Below are positions 26,911-32,965 of a DNA stretch of 32,965 bases, piece after piece. Each line of letters opens with the position of its first letter. Position 1 is the first letter of the stretch. Position numbers and translations under genes: made by a program. The DNA is from an uncultured Trichormus sp. (GTDB taxonomy: Bacteria > Cyanobacteriota > Cyanobacteriia > Cyanobacteriales > Nostocaceae), in the NCBI GenBank assembly GCA_936914905.1, contig CAKZGI010000346.1, forward strand, positions 1 through 32,965, written 5' to 3'. The notes under the pieces were generated by a model, which worked only from the letters and a program-made list of their open reading frames with translations, was not told the DNA's origin and searched no databases.

Positions 26911-26926
26911 AACCTAAGCTTAGGTT
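26911..26926. promoter_or_regulatory. Perfect 16-bp palindrome
   Basis: AACCTAAGCTTAGGTT is a perfect palindrome with no loop. It lies 127 bp upstream of the DUF2949 gene start and 185 bp after the Asr1405-like gene. It could be an operator for a dimeric regulator or a small RNA hairpin. No T-run follows. Confidence 0.55.
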
Positions 26927-26993
26927 AATTTCCTACAATCAGCAAGCTCATTTGTGAGTGAACAATAACTTCGAGTTTTTATGAGGATAAATC

Positions 26994-27110
26994 ATGCTTG
27001 CATCATCAATTCTGATATCATATTGTATTGGTGAGACATTTTTTCAGTTGGCAATTATCTTCATTAATGCCAATTTAAGATTGTGGATGTTGTATTTAAA
27101 TTGGAGATGA
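26994..27110 (+). CDS. Weak candidate 38-residue hydrophobic peptide
   Basis: ATG at 26994 follows TGAGGATAAATC, a plausible ribosome-binding site, and the frame reads MLASSILISYCIGETFFQLA then IIFINANLRLWMLYLNWR before TGA. It is antisense to the nifP-nifV unit. Hydrophobic content suits a membrane peptide, but length and lack of any relative I know make this tentative. Confidence 0.25.
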   Translation: MLASSILISYCIGETFFQLAIIFINANLRLWMLYLNWR

Positions 27111-27111
27111 T

Positions 27112-27342
27112 TTAACTGTGACACCAACAACCTTCTAACCATTCCACCAACTCACAACGAGAAGCTAAAAATTGCATGACTGTACTGCGGACAAGAATTG
27201 CTTCTTGCAAACTATTGACTTGTACTCGCAAAGAACCATCTGGAGGACAGGAACAAGTAATCATTAATTCTTGCAAACGGTGATGAATTTGCCATCTATC
27301 ACTTAAAGGAATCTGCAAAACTTGTTCACCAAGTGACAACAT
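27112..27342 (-). CDS. Asr1405/Asl0597-family small protein
   Basis: This 76-residue protein corresponds to the Asr1405-like family found directly after nifP in Anabaena-type nif regions. The sequence includes RWQIHHRLQELMITCSCPPD, LQEAILVRSTVMQFLASRCE and a WLEGCWCHS end with several cysteines (two in CSC, two in CWC). Metal or cluster binding is possible but unproven. Its start is four bases after the nifP stop, so the two genes are translationally coupled. Confidence 0.85.
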   Translation of the reverse strand: MLSLGEQVLQIPLSDRWQIHHRLQELMITCSCPPDGSLRVQVNSLQEAILVRSTVMQFLASRCELVEWLEGCWCHS

Positions 27343-27345
27343 AAT

Positions 27346-28080
27346 TCAACTATCCTCATCCTGGTGTTGATTTTTTAGGGTTTGTAGTTGTTCTTCAAGC
27401 TTCTCAATTCGGGAAACCAAGGAACGAATTATTCCTGCTTCTATATCAGGTAACTTGTCATGTTCTAGGGGAGAAAGACCTTTCCTTTGTTTATGGGAAA
27501 TAATGCGGCCAGGAATACCCACAACGGTAGAGTCTGGAGGAACATCACGTAGCACAATTGAACCTGCACCTATACGCACGTGATCGCTAATTTGAATATT
27601 TCCCAAAACCTTCGCACCGGCACCCAAAATAACATTATTACCTAAAGTTGGATGACGTTGACCGGTTTCTTTCCCAGTTCCACCTAGAGTTACACCTTGA
27701 TAAATAAGTGCATAATCTCCCACAATGGCAGTTTCGCCAATCACAACACCCATGCCATGATCGATAAATACACCTTTACCAATTTCCGCACCTGGATGAA
27801 TTTCAATCCCGGTTAAAAACCTTCCCAAGTGGGAAATTAAACGGGGAATAAAACCCAGTTTACAGATGTGTAACCAGTGCGCGAGACGATGTAAACAAAG
27901 AGCATGAAATCCAGGGTAACAAAAGATAACCTCTAACCAACTACGTGCTGCTGGATCACGCTTAAAAATGATCCGAAAATCACTCATTAATGGCTCAAAA
28001 AAACCGCCAGGACGTTGATTTTGCCGCGAGTCTGTAATTGCAGTTTGGGTTTGACTGGTACTCTCTAAAGACTGTTGCAT
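27346..28080 (-). CDS. nifP: Serine O-acetyltransferase NifP (CysE family)
   Basis: NifP makes O-acetylserine so that cysteine, the sulfur source for NifS, can be synthesised during diazotrophic growth. The N-terminal helical domain contains [20 protein letters not shown]. The C-terminal left-handed beta-helix shows hexapeptide repeats [33 protein letters not shown] and the catalytic His region, ending [15 protein letters not shown] place the start at ATG 28080 (244 residues). A TTG at 28149 would put the start almost on the conserved upstream module, and an ATG at 27987 (MSDFRIIF) with a weak GAG is also possible. Confidence 0.93.
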   Translation of the reverse strand: MQQSLESTSQTQTAITDSRQNQRPGGFFEPLMSDFRIIFKRDPAARSWLEVIFCYPGFHALCLHRLAHWLHICKLGFIPRLISHLGRFLTGIEIHPGAEIGKGVFIDHGMGVVIGETAIVGDYALIYQGVTLGGTGKETGQRHPTLGNNVILGAGAKVLGNIQISDHVRIGAGSIVLRDVPPDSTVVGIPGRIISHKQRKGLSPLEHDKLPDIEAGIIRSLVSRIEKLEEQLQTLKNQHQDEDS

Positions 28081-28167
28081 CGGTACTGTCTGGTTAAAAG
28101 AGCCATGTTGTATTTTTCTGCTTATATCAGGTGACGCGAAAGGAGACAAAACAGCAGATACCGATTG

Positions 28168-28316
28168 GATCTATTGAATATATTACGATTGTACTCAATA
28201 GGTTTAAACCCCTATTGTACACAAGTTTAAATTTTTTGTTGGGGTAGGGGTACTAGTTTTTTATCACAGGGGTACTGGTATTTTTGGGGTAGGGTTTGAG
28301 ATTTTTTGTACTCAAG
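28168..28316 (-). promoter_or_regulatory. nifP upstream activation region sharing two modules with nifB
   Basis: TTGTACTCA occurs at 28189-28197 and 28306-28314. Module A (28168-28213) matches nifB module A: 26 of 30 bases agree over 28168-28197 against 16631-16660, followed by a shared AAACCCC. Module B (28269-28316) matches nifB module B from GGGGTAC through GGTATTT to TTGTACTCA. Inside module A, CAATAGG (28196-28202) and CCTATTG (28211-28217) form a dyad with the centre GGTTTAAACC. Likely the binding region of a shared nif activator; identity is inferred. Confidence 0.72.
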
Positions 28317-28602
28317 ATAAATCTATGTTGCTTATGAGACTTTCAGCAATTTAAGCAAGATATTTTGAGATATATTAAGTTGTAATCTTATGCTAAGAAA
28401 CGTCACCTTTATGACAAGAAATATAGGTTTTATGTATTTGCTGCTACTATTATTAGAGTAGAGTTTTGGTAGCCAAAAACCCGATTTCTTTATTTTGTTT
28501 TAGGATTTGTTTGCTTTATGTGCGAATACAAAATAAAAATACGGAGAGTAAAAGTTTGGAAATTATAGAGTTTATCTAGGTGCTTATGGTTTAAGCTAAA
28601 AA
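28317..28602. other. Gene-free region upstream of the nifP modules
   Basis: AT-rich DNA with no recognised gene. It separates the nif unit from the decayed accessory genes on its right. Confidence 0.4.
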
Positions 28603-28704
28603 ATGACGAACACCACAAGACTTATGCTAAAAACAGTCGAAGGTATTTATCGAGACAGACAGATTAAATTTACCGAACTTCCCAAAGATGTGAACAATAG
28701 ATAA
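28603..28704 (+). pseudogene. Truncated small antitoxin-like gene
   Basis: From the ATG at 28603, or the more family-like ATG at 28624, the plus strand reads MLKTVEGIYRDRQIKFTELP then KDVNNR and stops at 28702-28704. Short proteins that begin MLKTVEGIYRNGKIE and continue with DETRVIVTFLE are common antitoxin-like proteins in cyanobacteria. Here the C-terminal half is lost. The family name is from memory of this motif and should be treated as tentative. Confidence 0.5.
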
Positions 28705-28734
28705 CTTTTTTTTTCGTACTGCTGAGGTAACTAT

Positions 28735-29555
28735 GCAATCTCCTATCCTCACCAACCTATTAGACCATTTTCTTCAGCAACCCAATATTGAAGCCTCTCC
28801 TTCTTGGGATTTGAGGGGCGATAAAGAACCTAAGGAGCTTCCTGTATAATGGTTATATGGTTTAGACCCTACTGATGAAATGTCCACTTATTGCGAATAA
28901 AATTGATGAGTTGTTCCATTAACAAGACCATTCTCTTCCTATCTTCAGGGTTTATGCTGACGTAGCCGCCTGATGACTCCACAGTTAATTGTCAATAAGC
29001 ACCGTTTTTTTATCAATTTTTTCAAGGGATCTATCACGTAAAACCTCTGTCCTGTGATGGTTTCACCTTCCTTGTCGCCCCCTCAATGGACGGTGTTTAT
29101 CCAGGGACAAGCCCAGCAAAAACCCATGCCAACGCTGTTTCATTCCCGCCTCCAACCTAACCATGTTAACGCCATCAATAGCCAAACTACCGCCTAAGAA
29201 GCTATGCAAGAACTCCAGTGTATCGTACCTCCCATGTCTCCCTTACCTGATATTGCTGTTGTTAAGAGCGAGCGTCTTTCTGATGAAGATGGACTGTTAC
29301 AAGGTTTCACCGGACTGGTTAATTGAAATTCGCTCCCCCGACCAAAGCACCTTAGATATACAACACAAAATCCTGCACTGCTTAAGTAAAGGAACAGAGC
29401 TTGCTTGGCGCATTGATATTCAGCGAAAGCAAATCTGGGTTTGGGAAAATAAAGAGTTACCACTCGTTTATGCCGATAATGATACACGCCCCACCCTTGA
29501 CAACATCTCAGAATTGACTGTCGCAACCATGATGGCAATGACTCAGCAACGATAA
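28735..29555 (+). pseudogene. Uma2-family gene with multiple lesions
   Basis: Pieces of one Uma2 protein are readable on the plus strand: MQSPILTNLLDHFLQQPNIE near 28735; QKPMPTLFHSRLQPNHVNAI then NSQTTA from about 29123; a TAA at about 29207; EAMQELQCIVPPMSPLPDIA and VVKSERLSDEDG; then, after a frameshift near 29295, SPDWLIEIRSPDQSTLDIQH to the natural end TVATMMAMTQQR at 29555. The 29297-29555 part alone is an open frame, but it lacks the N-terminal half. About 250 bp between the first two pieces has no Uma2 similarity I can see. Confidence 0.8.
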
Positions 29556-29811
29556 TTTATTAAAAGATTTATTAACAAGTGCGATCTCTTCCACTTCACC
29601 CAGAGGAAACGCATCTAAATTTTATGCTTATCTGGCTCAATTGTAATAATATCTTGATAAATCATGTTATTTAATCTCTCTAACTCTATAGCATTTTAAC
29701 ATCTTTTTCTAGAGGTTAGAGATATAATAACTCTATAGTCAGTCAGTAGGTCGTGTTCTGCTTTGGGATAAAGCCCCATAATCTCAAAGTCAGAAACATT
29801 CCACAAGTAAA
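29556..29811. other. Spacer with a minor DUF433-like remnant
   Basis: Apart from the short minus-strand frame at 29615-29665, nothing is recognised here. Confidence 0.4.
29615..29665 (-). pseudogene. Possible first 13 codons of a DUF433 antitoxin gene
   Basis: The minus strand reads MIYQDIITIEPDKHKI and stops. MxYQDIITIEPDKR is the usual start of DUF433 proteins in cyanobacteria. Only the start remains, so this is a small remnant at best. Confidence 0.4.
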
Positions 29812-30165
29812 TTATTTTGTCCTAGCAAATCTAATCTGAGTTTCAGTAAATACTACAAAACGATCTACTAATTGTTCGATATATTGCTCCAATACCTGTT
29901 GTAAAACTTAGGTTTTATTGGTAGAACGTTCATTTCCCAAACGCAGAAGAATCACACCCCGATGTGGATGCTGATCCCGATAAACTTTCTCGCCAAAATC
30001 TTTGTCGCTACTAATCAAAATCCAATTCTCATCAAAAGCCTTTTGAATAATTGTATCATCATCTATTCCCCCTGCTTGTTCATAAACTGAGAAAACTTCA
30101 TAACCTTATTCACCTAACCAACGAGCGACAGCCACACCTGTATTTTCATCTACTAAAAATCGTAT
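29812..30165 (-). pseudogene. Broken DUF5615 PIN-like toxin gene
   Basis: A 118-codon frame matches the DUF5615 PIN-like family: RFLVDENTGVAVARWLGE, GYEVFSVYEQAGGIDDDTII, QKAFDENWILISSDKDFGEK and PHRGVILLRLGNERS. It has TAA at 30106-30108 (where the family has Gln, GEQGYEV) and TAA at 29908-29910. The first codon, directly after the antitoxin stop, is ATA (30163-30165), probably a mutated ATG. The toxin acidic residues (LVDE, SDKDFGEK) are still visible, so the decay is recent. The neighbouring antitoxin gene is intact. Confidence 0.9.
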
Positions 30166-30414
30166 CTAGGCGATCTCCCCAGCCAAAGGTATAAAACTTG
30201 TGCTTTCTAGAGAGCGAGATGCAAATAGTAAACAAGCCAGAATATCTGCTTCTACTAAACCTTCATATTCTTCCAGAACTTCTGTTATTGTTGCGCCGTG
30301 TGCAAGAAGATTAAGAATATACTCGACTGTTAAGTATGTGCCTTTAATTGTCGGTTTTCCAACCATTACTTTCGGTTTTTTAGTAAAACGGTTCAGGAGT
30401 TCTTCTTCTATCAT
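30166..30414 (-). CDS. DUF433-family antitoxin
   Basis: This 82-residue protein is a DUF433-type antitoxin with the pattern KPKVMVGKPTIKGTYLTVEY, LLAHGATITEVLEEYEGLVE and ADILACLLFASRSLE, a small helix-turn-helix-like DNA-binding fold. Such proteins are paired with DUF5615 PIN-like toxins. Here the toxin frame begins at the very next base after the antitoxin stop but is inactivated. The antitoxin itself has no visible lesion. It would be expected to bind and neutralise the toxin and autoregulate the pair. Confidence 0.85.
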   Translation of the reverse strand: MIEEELLNRFTKKPKVMVGKPTIKGTYLTVEYILNLLAHGATITEVLEEYEGLVEADILACLLFASRSLESTSFIPLAGEIA

Positions 30415-30531
30415 ATATTCTCAATTGGTAAATAGTAGGGCAGTTACAGTTAAGACAATGACATTTATGATTACTGTAGCAAAGTTAAAGTTGATGCTGA
30501 TAATAATCATTATACTTACAGATTTATCCCT

Positions 30532-32640
30532 CTACCAAATAGAAACTAACTGCTTCAATTCTGCTATATCTAAATAATCATTAACAAACCCTTTCCTTAA
30601 AAGTTCATGGGGGATAAACTGATAATATTTCTGCAATTCTGGTGCTTCTGCATGACTAACTAAATGTTCTGCGGTAATTCTTTGCTCACATAACGAAGTA
30701 ATTTCAGGATAAACATAGGTAAATTTGTCCTTACCTCATTTCAAAGTCAAATAATAGGGATTTATTCCACCAATACTGCTAATTTCCAAAGATTCCCGAC
30801 AAAAGGAGCTAAGCAATCTTTCTAAAGTCCGATAAGCTACAGTACCTATCCACAGAAAAATGCAGCATTTATTTTTTTCTAATTGTAGAATATTCTGTTT
30901 ATCTAATCCTGCTGTTCGTATTAATTTCCTAACTTCCTGCAAACGAGATTTAGCATGATTTTCTAAATAACTATATTCTGTATCTTCTAATAAAAATTGC
31001 CGTTTTTATTGTGAAATCCTACTATAAATATTACCGCTACCACCACGCCAATAAATACTAGCTTTACCCTCAAATTGCTTAACAAAAATAGCCTTCTTTT
31101 TGAAATCAACTTCTAAAACTTCCCAACTTATTCCCGCTAAAGCAAATTGATTACCTACATAAAGAGGAATAACAATACTACCAATTTCTGTTCCACCTTG
31201 CTTGACTATATACTCTTGAGTATTAGCAAAGACGTCATAAAATTGAAATATATTAACTATTTTTTCCCCAGCTCAACTAATAATTAATTGACCTTGTTCA
31301 GTTTTTTGAATGTGATTAATATCAATTAAATAGTTTAACAGTAACTTGTAATCACTTTGAGAAATATTAATAAATAAATGGTGATAAGCGAAAAATTCGT
31401 TGAGCCAAAGCAGCAGAAGAAAGCGCCCCCGTTGCGGCTAAGATGCTCATTGTTTGATGACAAAGCAAACTTAAAGGACATTTGATTGGATGAATTGGTT
31501 CAATCCAACGTTCTTCTAAATAAAGTTGAATAGTAGAAATACCCTGGCAACTTTTGCAGTGTATTTGTTGTGGTAATGAAGTTTCTGCTAATGGTTTTTC
31601 TTCTACACAAATAAAATGCATATCCGCAGACTTTCCCCGTCTGCTACTTCTTTCCAATCTTTGTAAAAACTAGCAACAGATAAAGGCGATTCTAACTGAA
31701 TAACTCTTTCTAAATAACCAATATCTATACCTAATTCTAGAGTTAAAGTTGCAGCAGTTACAGCCAGAGTATTACGTTCACGCATGGCGTTTTCAGCAGT
31801 TTGTCTATCTTCAGCCGGCAGAAATACTACTGTGATGGACATAATATATATCTGTAAATCCTTCTGTTCTGGCGATTTTATGCAAAGAAGAAACAATAGA
31901 TTCTGTTTGGGTACAGTAGTTAGCAAATATTAGACATTTGCGAGATTTAGTGATGTTAAAAATATATTTATTATAATCTGATTCGTCAGATTCTTTCTCC
32001 AGATAAGAATGTTCTAGAGCCAGTTTAAGTTGCCGATTTACAGATTCAATCTTTGGTGTAATTACTGGCTTTCCTATTCCTGACCTTAACAATTTTTTAG
32101 CCATTGAGTAATCACCGAGAGTTGTGGATAAACCAATACGTCGAGGTTGGGTTCTGGTTTTGCTAAACGTTGTAATTGATAAATAATTTGATCACCTCTT
32201 TCTGAACCCATAAGGGCGTGAATTTCATCAAAAATGACAAAACGTAAATCACCAAACAATTTTATTAATTCCTTATGTTTGTTAATTAATAAACTTCCTA
32301 GAGATTCTGGTGTAATTTGCAGAATACCTTGAGGATTTTTTAAAAGTTTGTTTTTGTGACTTTGAGGAACATCACTATACCAAGAATATACAGGTATATC
32401 TGCGGTTTTTAATAAATCATTGAGCCGTGCAAATTGGTCATTAATTAAAGCTTTGATAGGACTAATATAGAATATCCCGATTGTGGTAGCAGGGGTTTCT
32501 TGTAATAACGTTAAAACTGGTAGAAATGCAGCTTCTGTTTTTCCCGCAGCGGTGGCTGCAGCAACTAGTAAATGAGTCTGGGTATTGAATATAACATTAT
32601 ATGCAGCAATTTGTACTGGTCTAGGACTTACGTATTGACA
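30532..32640 (-). pseudogene. Lhr-like DEAD/DEAH-box helicase pseudogene
   Basis: A large superfamily-2 helicase gene is readable across several frames. Motifs: AAATAAGKTEAAFLPVL (Walker A), FYISPIKALINDQFARL (Ia), VIFDEIHALMGSERGDQ (II), RIGLSTTLGDYSMAKKLL (III), KCLIFANYCTQTESIVS (IV), TLTLELGIDIGYLERVIQLE (V). The C-terminal part runs to KGFVNDYLDIAELKQLVSIW and a stop at 30532-30534. Lesions: frameshifts near 32150, 31815, 31655 and 31400, and in-frame stops at 31273-31275, 31006-31008 and 30736-30738. The N-terminus is lost upstream of SPRPVQIAAYN, where transposase-associated DNA begins. Family assignment is from motif order. Confidence 0.88.
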
Positions 32641-32753
32641 AAGTAGCAAAATAGTGTAGTGATAAAAAATGCAGAATTAATCAGTTATTTTTGGTCTGGG
32701 AAATATCATAAGAGCATGAAAGGAATAAATTTAATCACACTGTACTACAATGA
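32641..32753. mobile_element. Probable insertion-sequence end upstream of the transposase remnant
   Basis: The helicase similarity stops at about 32620-32640 and transposase coding begins at about 32754. The intervening AT-rich DNA likely contains the left end of that element. GGACTTACGTA at about 32623 is a plausible boundary motif but no matching end is within the window. Confidence 0.4.
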
Positions 32754-32965
32754 TGTGTTGTGTATAGAAATTCGGTACTAATAAGTTACAAAATATACAA
32801 AAAAAAGGAGGGAAAGACGAATAACGATTATTTTCAGGAAATGCTCAAGGAAGTGATTGATTGGGGTGTAAAACCAAGAATAGTTACAGAAGACAGTTGG
32901 TATTCAGGGTTAGAAAGCTTCAAATTTTTAAAAAACCAGAAATTGGGTTTTCTATTTGGGATTGA
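32754..32965 (+). mobile_element. Transposase fragment, running off the right edge
   Basis: From just after the TGA at 32751-32753 the plus strand reads RNSVLISYKIYKKKEGKTNN, then DYFQEMLKEVIDWGVKPRIV and TEDSWYSGLESFKFLKNQKL to the window end. This resembles the middle of IS701/IS4-like DDE transposases common in Nostoc (the T-D-WYS segment carries an acidic catalytic residue). The N-terminal third is missing, so it is probably a remnant, but the right part lies outside the window. Confidence 0.7.

Larger units (their letters stand above)
26785..27111. other. Spacer between the DUF2949 and Asr1405-like genes
   Basis: It contains the 16-bp palindrome at 26911-26926 and a weak plus-strand small frame at 26994-27110. 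Nothing else is recognised. Confidence 0.4.

Noticed and set aside
28080-28149. TTG start of nifP at 28149
   Set aside because: No ribosome-binding site, non-conserved N-terminus, and it would begin only 19 bases from the conserved regulatory module.

Overview
The window is a chromosomal segment of a filamentous, heterocyst-type, diazotrophic cyanobacterium. The evidence is the nif gene order (nifB-fdxN-nifS-nifU-nifH-nifD-nifK-nifE-nifN-nifX-two small nif-associated genes-nifW-hesA-hesB-fdxH-feoA), the heterocyst-type ferredoxin FdxH, AT-rich DNA, six copies of the HIP1 octamer GCGATCGC, and heptanucleotide tandem repeats between genes. Many non-nif genes are broken by nonsense codons, frameshifts and insertion-sequence remnants. 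This combination of an intact nif cluster in decaying surroundings resembles the genome of an obligate plant symbiont such as 'Nostoc azollae'; that assignment is inference.

Layout. (1) 181-16137, all on the minus strand: the main molybdenum-nitrogenase cluster. Transcription runs right to left from nifB to feoA. It encodes the structural proteins NifHDK, the FeMo-cofactor pathway (NifB, NifE, NifN, NifX and the DUF269 protein), the Fe-S supply (NifS, NifU, HesA/HesB), NifW, two ferredoxins (FdxN, FdxH) and FeoA. nifD and fdxN are uninterrupted. A Mo-dependent-nitrogenase C-terminal-domain gene between nifK and nifE is a pseudogene. (2) 16138-17351: the long nifB upstream region, with repeated TTGTACTCA modules. 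(3) 17352-21366: an intact quinone-oxidoreductase-like gene, then a nonsense-broken metallophosphoesterase, fragments of gamma-glutamyltransferase, IS5-type transposase, thioredoxin and a Uma2 protein. (4) 21469-23432: two adjacent genes for exported proteins, one with a Gly/Ser repeat and one probable beta-barrel. (5) 23789-28080, minus strand: a second nif transcription unit, nifP - Asr1405-like - DUF2949 - (unlisted 39-residue membrane peptide) - nifV - nifZ - nifT - [2Fe-2S] protein. It supplies homocitrate (NifV), O-acetylserine for cysteine (NifP) and the accessory proteins NifZ/NifT. (6) 28603-32965: decayed accessory DNA with Uma2 remnants, a DUF433 antitoxin gene beside a broken DUF5615-type toxin gene, a large Lhr-like helicase pseudogene, and the start of a transposase remnant at the right edge.

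The most interesting signal is regulatory. The upstream regions of nifB and nifP share two sequence modules in the same order and orientation, about one helical turn different in spacing, each containing TTGTACTCA. They are good candidates for the binding sites of a nif-specific activator (CnfR/PatB is the obvious candidate) that would co-regulate both units. A second notable point is a perfect 25-bp tandem duplication across the nifS start codon, which creates a decoy start and a short leader frame.
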